DNA of 64,000 bases from Methylobacterium sp. SyP6R. Its GTDB lineage: Bacteria; Pseudomonadota; Alphaproteobacteria; Rhizobiales; Beijerinckiaceae. Where the stretch lies: positions 376,001 through 440,000 of the forward strand of contig NZ_JAAQRC020000002.1 of assembly GCF_019216885.1 (NCBI RefSeq). Direction: 5' to 3'. Positions 16,428 through 26,279 of the stretch are shown one piece after another (within the stretch, counting starts at the first letter, position 1; every line of letters begins with the position of its first letter). A model generated the notes under the pieces. It did no database searches. It was not told the DNA's origin and worked only from the letters and a program-made list of their open reading frames with translations. Made by a program: the position numbers and the translations under genes.

Positions 16428-16979
16428 ATGCCCGCAGCCCCGGTCCCGCGCAAGCGCCCTTCCCTCCCGCCCGAAAGCCCGGTCGCGGGCCTGATCGCCC
16501 GTCGCCGCGCCCGGGAGGCGGCGACGGAGCGGGGCGTGTTCGGCGCCGCCATCCTGCTGGCGCTCACCGCCACGGGCTTTGCCGGCTACACCCTCTCCCA
16601 GCCGACCCGGCCCTACGACGTGCGTCAGGTGCTGCCGGCCATGATGACCGGGCCCTTCGCCTGGCAGCGGACGATCACCGAGGCGCGCGCCCCCGAGCCC
16701 GACCTCGATCCCCTGATCACCGGTTCGCTGGCGGAGAAGCCGGCCGCGCCCGCCGCGGCGGCGGCCGTGCCGCTAGCGCTCGCCGGACCGCCGCCCGCCG
16801 GCTTCGCCCTGCGGCGCGCCTCGGCGGGCCAGGCCGTGGTCGAGGGACGCGACGGGATGCACGAGATCGCCATCGGCTCCACCCTGCCGGGCGCCGGCCG
16901 GGTGCTGTCGATCCGCAGCACCAGCGCCGGCTGGATCGTCATCACCACCGAGACCATCATCGGACCGACCCCGCTGTGA
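16428..16979 (+). CDS. hypothetical single-span membrane protein at the head of the flagellar cluster
   Basis: 183 aa, family not recognised. A basic Pro/Arg-rich cytoplasmic N-terminus (residues 1-38) precedes one membrane span (FGAAILLALTATGFAGYTL). A Pro/Ala-rich periplasmic linker follows, then a small C-terminal domain: VEGRDGMHEIAIGSTLPGAG, then RVLSIRSTSAGWIVITTETI. That pattern (G-x-x-L-P-G-x-G-x-V, then a W-x-V-x-T strand) resembles the small periplasmic domains of PilP/GspC-like or SAF-like assembly factors. The position before flagellar genes suggests envelope or motility function. The ribosome site is weak. Confidence 0.65.
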   Translation: MPAAPVPRKRPSLPPESPVAGLIARRRAREAATERGVFGAAILLALTATGFAGYTLSQPTRPYDVRQVLPAMMTGPFAWQRTITEARAPEPDLDPLITGSLAEKPAAPAAAAAVPLALAGPPPAGFALRRASAGQAVVEGRDGMHEIAIGSTLPGAGRVLSIRSTSAGWIVITTETIIGPTPL

Positions 16980-17115
16980 GTGCGCTGCGGCAAACTCCAG
17001 GGCTGAAGCAAGCCTGGAGCAAGCGTGGCCGCCTAGAGCGGGAGCCTCATCGGGAGACCGCGCCGCAGCGGCGGGCGGACCCGCCCCACCGCGCCGACGG
17101 GCCGGAGACGCATCC

Positions 17116-18345
17116 GTGACGAACACGCTGACGAGCTACATGCTCCTGTCGCGGAATCTCGCGACCTCGCTGCAGCGCAAGGGCAACGATCCGGTCGTCG
17201 CCCGCGACACCGCCTATTACCAGGCCAATATCGGCAAGGTGAAGTCGGTCGACGACTTCATGGCCGATACGCGGCTCTACAATTACGCCGTCAAGGCCTT
17301 CGGCCTCGAGGACATGGGCTACGCCAAGGCGTTCATGAAGAAGGTCCTGACCGAGGGCACGGCCACGTCCACCGCCTTCGCCAACCGCCTGGCGGACGAC
17401 CGCTACGTCGCCTTCGCCAAGGCCTTCGACTTCACGCAGAACACCACCGCGAAGGGGACCGACCCAGTCGTGGTGTCGCCGACCCAGCTGACCCCGGCGG
17501 GCAGCGCGAAGCTCTCCCTGCCCTACGCGCTCGCCGCATCCTACGACTTCACCGGCACCAACGAGGCGAGCTTCACCCTCTCGTCGCAGGTCGACGCGAC
17601 CACGACGAAGAGCGCCACCATCGTCCTCAACAAGGCGACCCTCGCCGGCAAGGTCGCGGACCTCGCCAAGGTCACCCCGACCGAGATCGGCGCGGCGATC
17701 AACGCCCAGATCGGCGCGTCCGGGGCCGACGGGCTGATGGGCAAGGTGCAGGTCGGCATCGGGGCCAACGGCAACCTGTTCTTCGAAACCACCGGCTACA
17801 CCGATCTCGGCCTCGACGGCGCGCCGGGCGGCAGCGGCGTGAACGCCGACACGGTCTACCTCGCCGGCGGCACCAACCGCACCCTGACGGTGACCAATGC
17901 CGCCCTGTCCGATCCGGGGCAGACGGCCGTCGGCATCGGCAACGGGACGGACCTCACGCCGGGCGCCAACGTCAAGGGCGTGGTCGACGCCTACCTGCAG
18001 CAGAGCCTCGAAACCGATGCCGGCGCCGAGGATACCGGGGTGCGCCTCGCCCTCTATTTCGCCCGCAAGGCGCCGTTCCTCAACAGCGGCTACGACATCC
18101 TGAGCGATCCCGCTCTCACGCAGGTCGTCAACACGGTGATCGGCCTGCCGGCGACGAGCAGCGCCACCACCAGCGATGCCCTGGCGAAGCGCGCGGCCCT
18201 CATCTCCTCCAAGGTCGATTTCACGAGCTTCCTGGACCCGGACAAGGTCGAGGCCTTCGCCCGGCGCTTCGCGGCGATCTGGGACGCGCAGAACAACACC
18301 GCCACGGATCCGATCCTGGCCCTGTTCAGCAACGGCCAGGCGTGA
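17116..18345 (+). CDS. DUF1217 flagellar-associated protein
   Basis: 409 aa, recognised as DUF1217, a family found beside flgF in Rhizobiales. The conserved N-terminus SYMLLSRNLATSLQRKGNDP leads into a repeated helical pattern: DTAYYQANIGKVKSVDDFMA, then LYNYAVKAFGLEDMGYAKAF. The C-terminal region is related (FLDPDKVEAFARRFAAIWDA). The middle (residues about 130-270) is Thr/Ala/Gly-rich and looks like an insertion of beta structure. Biochemical role unknown. It lies 8 bp upstream of flgF and is probably co-transcribed. Confidence 0.8.
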   Translation: MTNTLTSYMLLSRNLATSLQRKGNDPVVARDTAYYQANIGKVKSVDDFMADTRLYNYAVKAFGLEDMGYAKAFMKKVLTEGTATSTAFANRLADDRYVAFAKAFDFTQNTTAKGTDPVVVSPTQLTPAGSAKLSLPYALAASYDFTGTNEASFTLSSQVDATTTKSATIVLNKATLAGKVADLAKVTPTEIGAAINAQIGASGADGLMGKVQVGIGANGNLFFETTGYTDLGLDGAPGGSGVNADTVYLAGGTNRTLTVTNAALSDPGQTAVGIGNGTDLTPGANVKGVVDAYLQQSLETDAGAEDTGVRLALYFARKAPFLNSGYDILSDPALTQVVNTVIGLPATSSATTSDALAKRAALISSKVDFTSFLDPDKVEAFARRFAAIWDAQNNTATDPILALFSNGQA

Positions 18346-18352
18346 GGCGGCG

Positions 18353-19081
18353 ATGCAGAACAGCCTCTACGTCAACCTCTCGGCCCAGGTCGCCCTCGAC
18401 AAGCGCCTGACCACCACCGCCAACAACGTCGCCAACATGGCGACGGCGGGCTTCCGCGCCGAGGAGACCAAGTTCTCGGCGCTCCTCGCCCAGGCGACCA
18501 AGGGCGCCGTGGCCTTCGTGAACTCGGGCGACACCTACCTCTCGCGGGCCTCCGGCCCGATCACCAAGACCGATTCGCCCCTCGACGTCGCGATCCAGGG
18601 CGATGCCTGGCTCAGCATCGGCGGCCCGTCCGGTCCGGTCTATACCCGCGACGGGCGCATGACGATGGACGCGACGGGTCAGTTGCGTACCCTCACCGGC
18701 CAGCCGGTGCTCGATCCGGGCGGCTCTCCCCTCCTCCTCGATCCGCAACAGGGCCCGCCGACGATCGGGCGCGACGGCAGCATCTACCAGGGCACCAACC
18801 AGGTCGGCGGGATCGGCCTGTTCGTCATCGACAAGAAGGCGACGCTCACCCGGGCGCCCGGCAACGCCGTGACCGCCAACATGCCGGCGCAGCCGGTTCA
18901 GGATTTCACCCGGATCGGCATCGTCCAGGGCTACGTCGAGGGCTCGAACGTCAACCCGATCATGGAGATGACGAAGCTCATCACCATCCAGCGCGCCTTC
19001 GAGAGCGCCGCCACGGCGACGACGGAAGCCGAATCCTCGCTCCAGAGCGCCGTGAAGTCGCTCTCGCCGCAGGGTAGCTGA
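18353..19081 (+). CDS. flgF: flagellar proximal rod protein FlgF
   Basis: 242 aa. It has the N-terminal rod signature LTTTANNVANMATAGFRAEE (NxANxxTxGF type), the central DVAIQGDAWLSI / VYTRDGRMTMDATGQLRT block shared by FlgE/F/G, and the C-terminal GYVEGSNVNPIMEMTKLITIQRAFES helix. The short length fits FlgF rather than FlgG. The start at 18353 gives the canonical N-terminus and lies 8 bp after the DUF1217 stop. It forms part of the periplasmic rod. Confidence 0.9.
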   Translation: MQNSLYVNLSAQVALDKRLTTTANNVANMATAGFRAEETKFSALLAQATKGAVAFVNSGDTYLSRASGPITKTDSPLDVAIQGDAWLSIGGPSGPVYTRDGRMTMDATGQLRTLTGQPVLDPGGSPLLLDPQQGPPTIGRDGSIYQGTNQVGGIGLFVIDKKATLTRAPGNAVTANMPAQPVQDFTRIGIVQGYVEGSNVNPIMEMTKLITIQRAFESAATATTEAESSLQSAVKSLSPQGS

Positions 19082-19083
19082 GC

Positions 19084-20412
19084 ATGGACGCCGACCCGCT
19101 CGCGCGCCTTACCGAGGCGATGACGTCGGCCCGGCAGGACGGGGCCCTGGTGCGGATCGGCGGGCCGATCCGCGAGGTGACCGCGAGCGCCTGCCGGATC
19201 GGCGGCGTCGCGCCCTTCGTGCGCCTCGGCGACCGGATGGCCTTCTCGACGGGCGGGCGGTCGCAGGTCGGCGAGATCGTCCGGGTCGATGCCGAGGGCG
19301 CGACCCTCAAGGCCTATGAGAGCCGGATCGAGGCCGGGATCGGCACGATCGCCCGCCGCCTCGGGCCGGCGGAGCTAAGGCCCGATCCGAGCTGGAAGGG
19401 CCGGGTCATCGACGCCCTCGGGCGCCCGATCGACGGGGCCGGCCCGCTGATCGCGGGCGAGCGCGCCGTTCCCCTCGACGCCGACCCGCCGGCGGCGCTC
19501 GGCCGCGCCCGGGTGCGCGCGCCGTTACGCACCGGCGTCCGGGCGCTCGACCTCTTCACCCCCCTCTGCGCCGGCCAGCGCATCGGCATCTTCGCCGGTT
19601 CCGGCGTCGGCAAGTCGACCCTGCTCGCGATGCTGGCGGGGGCGGAAGGGTTCGACAGCGTCGTGGTCGCCCTGGTGGGCGAGCGCGGGCGCGAGGTGCG
19701 GGAATTCCTCGAAGGCGCGCTGGCGCCGAGCCGCGCCCGCGCCGTGGTGGTGGTCTCGACCGGCGACGAGAGCCCGATGATGCGCCGCCAGGCGCCGAAG
19801 GTGGCCCTCGCGGTGGCCGAGGCGTTCCGCGATCGCGGCGAATCGGTGCTGCTGATCGTCGATTCGGTGACCCGCTACGCCCATGCCGCCCGCGACGTGG
19901 CGCTGGCGGCGGGCGAGCCGGCGGTGGCCCGCGGCTACCCGCCGAGCGTCTTCTCCGACCTGCCGCGCCTGCTCGAGCGGGCAGGCCCGGGCCTCGAGGG
20001 GCGCGGCACCATCACAGGCGTGTTCTCGGTGCTGGTCGACGGCGACGACCACAACGATCCCGTCGCCGACAGCATCCGCGGCACGCTGGACGGCCACGTC
20101 GTCCTCGACCGGGCCATCGCCGAGCAGGGGCGCTACCCGGCGGTCGACCTCCTCGGCTCGATCTCGCGGCTTGCCACCGAGGTCTGGACGCCCGAGCAGC
20201 GCGACCTGATCCGCAAGCTCCGGGCGATGATGGCCCGGTTCGAGGAGACCCGGGACCTGCGCCTGATGGGCGGCTACCGGTCCGGGACCGACGCCGAGCT
20301 CGACCAGGCCATCGCCCTGGTGCCGCGGATCTACGACGCCCTGCACCAGGACCCGACCCAGCCGCCGAGCCGGGACGCGTTCCTGGAGCTCGCCCAGAGC
20401 CTGCGGGGCTGA
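19084..20412 (+). CDS. fliI: flagellar export ATPase FliI
   Basis: 442 aa, begins 3 bp after flgF. F1-beta-like ATPase of the type III export apparatus: P-loop FAGSGVGKSTLLAM around residues 170-183, GERGREVREFLEG (catalytic Glu region), Walker B VLLIVDSVTRYAHAARD and the GYPPSVFSDLPRLLER substrate-side motif. It energises and helps unfold flagellar export substrates. Placing fliI between flgF and flgE is usual for alphaproteobacterial clusters. Confidence 0.95.
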   Translation: MDADPLARLTEAMTSARQDGALVRIGGPIREVTASACRIGGVAPFVRLGDRMAFSTGGRSQVGEIVRVDAEGATLKAYESRIEAGIGTIARRLGPAELRPDPSWKGRVIDALGRPIDGAGPLIAGERAVPLDADPPAALGRARVRAPLRTGVRALDLFTPLCAGQRIGIFAGSGVGKSTLLAMLAGAEGFDSVVVALVGERGREVREFLEGALAPSRARAVVVVSTGDESPMMRRQAPKVALAVAEAFRDRGESVLLIVDSVTRYAHAARDVALAAGEPAVARGYPPSVFSDLPRLLERAGPGLEGRGTITGVFSVLVDGDDHNDPVADSIRGTLDGHVVLDRAIAEQGRYPAVDLLGSISRLATEVWTPEQRDLIRKLRAMMARFEETRDLRLMGGYRSGTDAELDQAIALVPRIYDALHQDPTQPPSRDAFLELAQSLRG

Positions 20413-20564
20413 CGCGCGATGGCCGAGCCTCTCCCGTTCTCCAAGCCCCGCGCAAGCCTGGGCGGGTCTAGTCCGTCCCGAGTTCCGGCTTCGCGAGTCG
20501 CATCTCCGCAAGCCCAGTCCCGCCTGCATCCCATTCGAAGCATTTTGACGAACGAGGTCCCGCA

Positions 20565-21848
20565 ATGAGTCTCATCGGCGTGCTCCGCTCCGGTGTCTCG
20601 GGCATGAACGCCCAGTCCAACCGCATCTCGACGGTGGCGGAGAACATCCAGAATTCCAGCACGACGGGCTACAAGCGCGCCTCGACGGAGTTCTCCTCGC
20701 TGCTGATCGCCGATACCGGGACCGGCAACTACAATTCGGGCTCGGTCGAGACGACGGTGCGCCGGGCGGTGAGCGAGGGCGGCACCATCAACGCCACGAC
20801 CTCCAAGTCCGACCTCGCGATCGACGGCAACGGCTTCTTCGTCGTCCAGGACCCGTCGGGCGCACCGCTCCTGACCCGGGCCGGCAACTTCAAGATCGAC
20901 GCCACGACCAACAATTTCACCAATGCCGCCGGCATGACCCTGATGGGCTACAGCCTGCTCAACGGCGAGCCCTCGACGACCCTCAACGGCGTCGCCGACA
21001 TGGTGCCGATCAGCCTCGCCGCGGTCAACAGCCGGGCGACGCCGACCACCGCCGGCTCCCTGTCGGGCAAGCTGCCGGTCGACGCCACCGCGGCCGGGGC
21101 GGACCAGTACTCGAAGAAGTACTCGGTCGTGGCCTACGACAACGTCGGCAAGTCCCGGACCGTCGACGTCTACCTGGCGAAGAACAACGACAACACCTGG
21201 ACGGTCTCGCTCTACGACGGCGCTGCCACCCCGACCCCGTCCGGCACCGCCCCGAGGCTGCCCTTCGACGCGAGTGGGGCCACGATCGCGCCGCTGGCGA
21301 GCACCACCCTCGGCTTCAATGCGCAGGGCCAGATCACCGGCACCGGAGCCAAGGGCTCGGGAACCTATACGGGTCCGAAATCCCTCACCCTCACCACCCC
21401 GGGCGGGCAGAGCACGACCTTCGACCTCTCCGGCCTGACTCAGCTCGCCGGCGACTACGCCATCACGGGCACGGCCAACGGCCAGGCGCCGGCCGCCGTG
21501 ACCGGCACCTCGTTCGACGCGGACGGCACCGTCTACGCCAATTTCGACGACGGCACCCGCCTGGCGGCCTTCAAGGTCCCGGTCGCCACCGTGCCGAGCG
21601 CCGACAACCTCGAGCCGCGGTCCGGCAACGTCTACCGGCCGACGGTCGATTCCGGCGCGATCCAGGTCGGCTTCGCCAGTCAGGGCGGCCGCGGCAAGAT
21701 CCTGTCGGGCTCCCTCGAGCAGTCGAACGTCGACGTCAGCACCGAGCTCACCGCGATGATCGAGGCGCAGTCGACCTATACCGCCAACTCGAAGGTGTTC
21801 ACGACCGGCAACGAGATGCTCGACACCCTGATGAGCCTGAAGCGGTAA
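20565..21848 (+). CDS. flgE: flagellar hook protein FlgE
   Basis: 427 aa. The N-terminus GVLRSGVSGMNAQSNRISTV, then NSSTTGYKRA, is the classic axial-protein motif. AIDGNGFFVVQDPSGAPLLTRAGNF is the FlgE/F/G central block, and the C-terminus carries LEQSNVDVSTELTAMIEAQS and an STYTANSKVFTTGNEMLDTL coiled coil. The central domain (about 150-330) is Thr/Gly-rich and variable. A 152-bp gap with a GCAAGCCT motif separates it from fliI, and a hairpin follows the stop, so it may also be transcribed on its own. Confidence 0.93.
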   Translation: MSLIGVLRSGVSGMNAQSNRISTVAENIQNSSTTGYKRASTEFSSLLIADTGTGNYNSGSVETTVRRAVSEGGTINATTSKSDLAIDGNGFFVVQDPSGAPLLTRAGNFKIDATTNNFTNAAGMTLMGYSLLNGEPSTTLNGVADMVPISLAAVNSRATPTTAGSLSGKLPVDATAAGADQYSKKYSVVAYDNVGKSRTVDVYLAKNNDNTWTVSLYDGAATPTPSGTAPRLPFDASGATIAPLASTTLGFNAQGQITGTGAKGSGTYTGPKSLTLTTPGGQSTTFDLSGLTQLAGDYAITGTANGQAPAAVTGTSFDADGTVYANFDDGTRLAAFKVPVATVPSADNLEPRSGNVYRPTVDSGAIQVGFASQGGRGKILSGSLEQSNVDVSTELTAMIEAQSTYTANSKVFTTGNEMLDTLMSLKR

Positions 21849-21855
21849 CGGCAGA

Positions 21856-21898
21856 GGAGAGCAGCGCCTGATCGCGCCGCGATCGGGCGCCGCTCTCG
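21856..21898 (+). terminator. hairpin after flgE
   Basis: Imperfect stem GAGAGCAGCGCCTGATCGCG pairing with CGCGATCGGGCGCCGCTCTC, tight loop, followed by a T-rich stretch (TCTGGTTTT). It lies 8 bp after flgE, as expected for high hook-protein expression with reduced read-through. Confidence 0.65.
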
Positions 21899-21976
21899 AT
21901 CTGGTTTTGCCGCATTTTCTGCGACGAACCGGTCTCCACTTCGTCGGAAAATGCTCCAGCCAACCGGAACTGACAG

Positions 21977-23416
21977 ATGGGTCTCTCGCTCGCGCTCGAT
22001 TCGGCACGCTCGGCGCTCCTCGCGACGTCGAGCCAGATCGCCACCAACGCCCGCAACACCGCGGGGGCGAACGACCCCGGCTATTCGCGCAAGATCGTCA
22101 GCCTGGTGACCGGCGCGGGCGGGACCACGGTCGTGGTGACCCGCGCGAGCGACGCGGCCCTGTTCACCCGCAAGCTCTCGGCGGCCTCGGCGGCCTCCGA
22201 GAGCCAGGCCCTGCTCGACGGGCTCACCAAGCTGTCGATGACGGTGGGCGATACCAGCGACGCGGGGTCGCCGGCCGCGCGGCTCGGCGCCCTCAACGCG
22301 GCGCTCCAGGCCGCCGCCAACCGCCCGGACGATGCCGGGCTCGCCCGGACGGCGGTCGAGAGCGCCCGCGACCTCGCCACCAGCCTCAACGGCGCGGCGG
22401 ACGCCGTGCACGATGCCCGCGCGACGGCCGACCAGGGCATGGCGGACTCGGTCGCGCGCATCAACGACCTGCTCGGCCAGTTCGACATCGCCAACCGGGC
22501 GGTGATGCGCGGCACGGCGAGCGGCCAGGACGTCAGCGACAGCCTCGACACCCGCGACCGCATCGTGTCGCAGCTCTCGGCCGAGATCGGCATCTCCGTC
22601 TCCGACCGTCCGGGCGGCGACATGGCGATCTACACCGACAGCGGCGTGACGCTGTTCGACCGGGGCGCCCGGAATGTGAGCTTCACCCCGACGACGGCCT
22701 TCGCGGCGGGCACGGTGGGCTCGGCCGTGACGGTCGACGGCGTGCCGGTCACGGGGGCGAGTTCGCCGATGCGGCTCGCGAGCGGGCGGCTCGCCGGCCT
22801 CGCCTCGTTGCGCGACGAGAGCGCGGTCGCTTACGAGAACCAGCTCGACGCCATCGCCGGCGCCCTGATCGACACCTTCAAGGAAACCGGCGCCGCCGGG
22901 TCGAAGACGGGCCTGTTCACGGCCGGCGCGAGCGGCGCCCTGCCGGGTTCGACCGCCGGGCTCGCAGGGAGGATCGCGCTCAACGCCGCCGTCGACCCGA
23001 CGAGCGGCGGCGACGTCACGACCCTGCGCGACGGCGGCATGAACGGTGCCGCCTACAAGGCCAATCCGGGCACCGACGCGGCTTACGCGACGCGGCTGAA
23101 CGGGCTGGTCGCCGGGCTGGCGACGGCGCGCAGCTTCACCCCGGGCCCGCCGCTGAACGAGACCGCGACGCTCGCGGGCTTCGCGGCCGATTCCGCCGGC
23201 TGGCTCGAAGCGACCCGCAAGGCCGCCTCGGGGGATGCCGACTACCAGAAGACCCTGCTCGGGCGGGCCAGCGACGCCCTGTCGAACGCCGTCGGCGTCA
23301 ACGGCGACGACGAGACCGCCCAGATGCTGCAGCTCCAACGCGCCTACACGGCCTCGGCCAAGATCCTGACCATGGTGGACGACCTGCTGCAGACCCTCCT
23401 GACCGCGATCCGGTGA
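21977..23416 (+). CDS. flgK: flagellar hook-filament junction protein FlgK
   Basis: 479 aa. N-terminal axial motif [20 protein letters not shown] (NxANxxTPGYSR in the family) and C-terminal [20 protein letters not shown], then [14 protein letters not shown], which gives the terminal coiled coil. The middle carries the FlgK-type [20 protein letters not shown] strand. It is followed 41 bp later by flgL. It forms the first junction zone between hook and filament. Confidence 0.92.
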   Translation: MGLSLALDSARSALLATSSQIATNARNTAGANDPGYSRKIVSLVTGAGGTTVVVTRASDAALFTRKLSAASAASESQALLDGLTKLSMTVGDTSDAGSPAARLGALNAALQAAANRPDDAGLARTAVESARDLATSLNGAADAVHDARATADQGMADSVARINDLLGQFDIANRAVMRGTASGQDVSDSLDTRDRIVSQLSAEIGISVSDRPGGDMAIYTDSGVTLFDRGARNVSFTPTTAFAAGTVGSAVTVDGVPVTGASSPMRLASGRLAGLASLRDESAVAYENQLDAIAGALIDTFKETGAAGSKTGLFTAGASGALPGSTAGLAGRIALNAAVDPTSGGDVTTLRDGGMNGAAYKANPGTDAAYATRLNGLVAGLATARSFTPGPPLNETATLAGFAADSAGWLEATRKAASGDADYQKTLLGRASDALSNAVGVNGDDETAQMLQLQRAYTASAKILTMVDDLLQTLLTAIR

Positions 23417-23457
23417 GGCGTCCCGGCGATCCCCCGCAAGACAGAGCCCTGCCTGCC

Positions 23458-24498
23458 ATGATGACCACCAGCTACATCTCCAGCCTCAGCCTGTGGAACA
23501 CCCCGCGCAATGCCGCGGGCCGGCTCCAGACCGAGATCGCGACCGCGACCCAGGAAATCACGGCGGGGCGCTACGCCGATATCGGCCTCGCCCTCGGGTC
23601 CCAGGTGAGCCGCAGCTTCTCCCTGCGCCAGAGCACGGCGGAGATCGCCGCCCTCAAGGACGGCAACGGCGTCACCGCCCTGCGCCTCGGCGCGACCCAG
23701 AACATCCTGCAGCAATTGCAGAAATCCGCCGACACGCAATTCGCCGCCCTGACCGGGCTGACCTCGGACAAGCGCGTCGCCGCGATGGCGGCCTCGGCCG
23801 GCGACACCCTGGCGTCGCTGACGAGCCTCCTCAACTCCTCCGCGAGCGGGCAGACGCTGTTCTCCGGCATCAATACCGGCGTGAGCCCGATCAAGGACGG
23901 GGCCGTGGCCAATGCCCAGGCCGCCGCGACCGCCGCGTTCCAGACCGCCTTCGGCTTTCGGCCGAACGACCCCCGCGCCTCCACCCTGACGGCGGCGCAG
24001 GTGAAGAACTTCCTCGAAGGCACGGTCGCGGCCCAGTTCGCCGACCCGAACTGGGGCAACACCTGGTCGCAGGCCTCGAGCACCGCCGTGACCAGCCGGA
24101 TCTCGCTGAGCGAGACCGTGACCACCTCGGTCTCGGCCAACGGGACGGCGTTCCGCCAGCTCGCCGAAGCCGCCATCGTGTCGAGCCTCGGCCTCACCGG
24201 CCTCTCGGCCGACGCCCAGGCCGTCGTGTCCGACCGGGCGATGGGTCTCCTCAGCCAGGCCAGTGCCGGGCTGGTCTCGCTCCAGGCCGATCTCGGCCGC
24301 AGCCAGTCGCGCATCACCGACGCCAATACCCGGCTCGACGCGCAGGCCTCCCTCTTCCAGAAGGAACTCTCCCGCCTCGAAGCGGTCGATCCGGCCGAGG
24401 CCAAGACCCGGCTCGACGCCGCGCAGACCCAGCTCCAGATGTCCTACTCGCTGACCGCGCAGATCCAGCAGCTGTCGCTCCTGAAATACCTCTCGTAG
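23458..24498 (+). CDS. flgL: flagellar hook-filament junction protein FlgL
   Basis: 346 aa. Flagellin-like N- and C-terminal helices with heptad patterning: [20 protein letters not shown] at the start, then [20 protein letters not shown] and LSYSL-like [20 protein letters not shown] at the end. Position directly after flgK and size support FlgL. Two tandem ATG codons (23458, 23461) are possible starts. It is exported and placed distal to FlgK. Confidence 0.88.
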   Translation: MMTTSYISSLSLWNTPRNAAGRLQTEIATATQEITAGRYADIGLALGSQVSRSFSLRQSTAEIAALKDGNGVTALRLGATQNILQQLQKSADTQFAALTGLTSDKRVAAMAASAGDTLASLTSLLNSSASGQTLFSGINTGVSPIKDGAVANAQAAATAAFQTAFGFRPNDPRASTLTAAQVKNFLEGTVAAQFADPNWGNTWSQASSTAVTSRISLSETVTTSVSANGTAFRQLAEAAIVSSLGLTGLSADAQAVVSDRAMGLLSQASAGLVSLQADLGRSQSRITDANTRLDAQASLFQKELSRLEAVDPAEAKTRLDAAQTQLQMSYSLTAQIQQLSLLKYLS

Positions 24499-24582
24499 CC
24501 CGGCGACCCCGCCGGCCCGCGCGACGTCATCCCCGCGACCCCATCCAGACGCGTAGACACAGACCGACGAGGCATCGGCTCG

Positions 24583-24930
24583 ATGTACCGCTTTTCCTAT
24601 TCCGAGATCCTGGAGGACGCCCCGGAGGTCGGCCGCGAGCGCGAGCGCGCCGCCTTCGACCGGGCGCTCGCCCAGCTGCGCGACGTCGAGGCCCGGGGCC
24701 TCGCCGGGCCGGAGCGGACCGCCGCGGTCGGCTTCGTGCAGGACCTGTGGAACGTCCTGATCGCCGACCTCCTGGGGCCCGAGAACGCCCTGCCGCCGGC
24801 GCTTCGCGACGACCTCGTATCGATCGGCGCCTGGACCATGCAGGAGGTCGGCGAGGTCCTGCGCTCGCCCGAGCGCAGCCTTTCCGCCTTGATCGAGGTG
24901 AACACCTCGATCCGCGACGGCCTGAGGTGA
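24583..24930 (+). CDS. flaF: flagellar biosynthesis regulator FlaF
   Basis: 115 aa. Matches the FlaF family of alphaproteobacteria: [20 protein letters not shown] near the N-terminus, [20 protein letters not shown] in the middle and VNTSIRDGL at the C-terminus. In Caulobacter FlaF promotes flagellin synthesis or secretion and is opposed by FlbT. The next gene is flbT, 8 bp downstream. Confidence 0.9.
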   Translation: MYRFSYSEILEDAPEVGRERERAAFDRALAQLRDVEARGLAGPERTAAVGFVQDLWNVLIADLLGPENALPPALRDDLVSIGAWTMQEVGEVLRSPERSLSALIEVNTSIRDGLR

Positions 24931-24938
24931 GCCGCACC

Positions 24939-25478
24939 ATGCGCCTGTCGCTGCGAGCCGGGGAACGGATCTACATCAACGGCGCCGTTTTGCGGGTCGA
25001 CCGCAAGGTGGCGATCGAACTCATGAACGATGCAACCTTCCTGCTCGAGAGCCACGTGCTCCAGGCGGAGGACGCGACGACGCCCCTGCGTCAGCTCTAC
25101 TTCGCCGCCCAGACCATGCTGATCGATCCCGCCCAGGCGGCATCGGCGCGGGTCCTCTACGACGGCCTGCGCGACGGCCTGCTGGCGACGACCGGCGAGG
25201 CGGTCCTGCGCGACGGGCTCGCCGCCGCCCACGCCCTGATCGAGGGCGGCCGGCTGTTCGAGGCGCTGAAGCTGATCCGCGGGCTCTATCCCCTCGAGGC
25301 CGCCCTGATGAAGGCCGGGGACGCGCCCGCCGTTCCGGCGCCGGCTCCGGCCCTGACCGCGCTCGCCCGCCGCACCCGCAGCCCCGAGCGGCCCCGCGAG
25401 CGTACGGCCGTGCGGCCGCCTGCCACGAACCGCCGCTCCGCCCATGCCGCTCTGCCCGCCCGCGACCCGGAGGCCTGA
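24939..25478 (+). CDS. flbT: flagellin mRNA regulator FlbT
   Basis: 179 aa. The N-terminal 130 residues match Flb[72 protein letters not shown]. FlbT binds the 5' leader of flagellin mRNA and limits its translation or stability. The last ~45 residues are an Arg/Pro/Ala-rich tail ([20 protein letters not shown]), longer than usual and probably disordered. The stop codon touches the flgD start. Confidence 0.9.
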   Translation: MRLSLRAGERIYINGAVLRVDRKVAIELMNDATFLLESHVLQAEDATTPLRQLYFAAQTMLIDPAQAASARVLYDGLRDGLLATTGEAVLRDGLAAAHALIEGGRLFEALKLIRGLYPLEAALMKAGDAPAVPAPAPALTALARRTRSPERPRERTAVRPPATNRRSAHAALPARDPEA

Positions 25479-25898
25479 ATGACCGTCGACAGCACCACCA
25501 GCGCCACCGCCGCCGCGGGGACCTCCGCGACCGCCGCCGCCGCCAAGGCCGGCAGCTCCTTCGCCGCCTCGATGAACTCGGACACCTTCCTGACGCTGCT
25601 GATGGCGCAGCTGAAGAACCAGGATCCGACGAAGCCGATGGACTCGACCGCCTATGTCGGCCAGCTCGCCACCTTCTCGCAGGTCGAGCAGGCGACGAAG
25701 ACCAACACCAAGCTCGATTCGCTGCTCGCCTCGAGCTTCCTCGACCAGGCCGACACGGTGATCGGCCGCACCCTGACCTCGGCCGACGGCACCCAGACCG
25801 GCACCGTCCAGTCGGTGCGGGTGACGAGCGACGGGGCGCTGGCGCGCCTGACCAGCGGCCAGGACGTGCTGCTGACCTCCGGCGTCACCATCCAGTAA
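25479..25898 (+). CDS. flgD: flagellar hook cap protein FlgD
   Basis: 139 aa, starting at the base after the flbT stop. It contains the FlgD signature FLTLLMAQLKNQDPTKPMDS, then YVGQLATFSQVEQ, within residues 36-70. A short C-terminal part (GQDVLLTSGVTIQ) replaces the full Tudor/FnIII domain found in enterics, which is typical for alphaproteobacterial FlgD. It caps the growing hook during assembly. Confidence 0.92.
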   Translation: MTVDSTTSATAAAGTSATAAAAKAGSSFAASMNSDTFLTLLMAQLKNQDPTKPMDSTAYVGQLATFSQVEQATKTNTKLDSLLASSFLDQADTVIGRTLTSADGTQTGTVQSVRVTSDGALARLTSGQDVLLTSGVTIQ

Positions 25899-25940
25899 GG
25901 TGCGCCATCCGGCGACGTGCCGGGCGCTTCGGAGACACCC

Positions 25941-26207
25941 ATGAACGAGGTCGACGCCCTCGAACTCGTCCGCGCCGCGATCTGGACCGTGATCGTCGCC
26001 GCGGGCCCCGCGGTCGGCGCCGCGATGCTGGTCGGCATCGCGGTGGCCCTGCTGCAGGCGCTCACCCAGATCCAGGAGGTCACCCTGACCTTCGTGCCGA
26101 AGATCGTGGTGATCCTGCTCGTTCTGCTGGTCACCGGCACCTTCATCGGCGGCCAGATCAACGCCTTCGCGGAGGCCGCCTACGGGCGGATCGCGACGGG
26201 ATTCTGA
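25941..26207 (+). CDS. fliQ: flagellar export gate protein FliQ
   Basis: 88 aa with two membrane spans (AAIWTVIVAAGPAVGAAMLV and VPKIVVILLVLLVTGTF) flanking the conserved ALTQIQEVTLTF loop. The start is at the ATG preceded by GGAG; an in-frame start at 25917 adds eight poorly conserved residues. FliQ joins FliP and FliR in the export gate; fliR is at 28364, while fliP is not in the window. Confidence 0.93.
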   Translation: MNEVDALELVRAAIWTVIVAAGPAVGAAMLVGIAVALLQALTQIQEVTLTFVPKIVVILLVLLVTGTFIGGQINAFAEAAYGRIATGF

Positions 26208-26279
26208 ATGCCCAACCCCCGCGCAAGCTAGCCGTGGCACACCCACCTGCGAAAACCCTTCGCGGAGGATGGTGGGATC

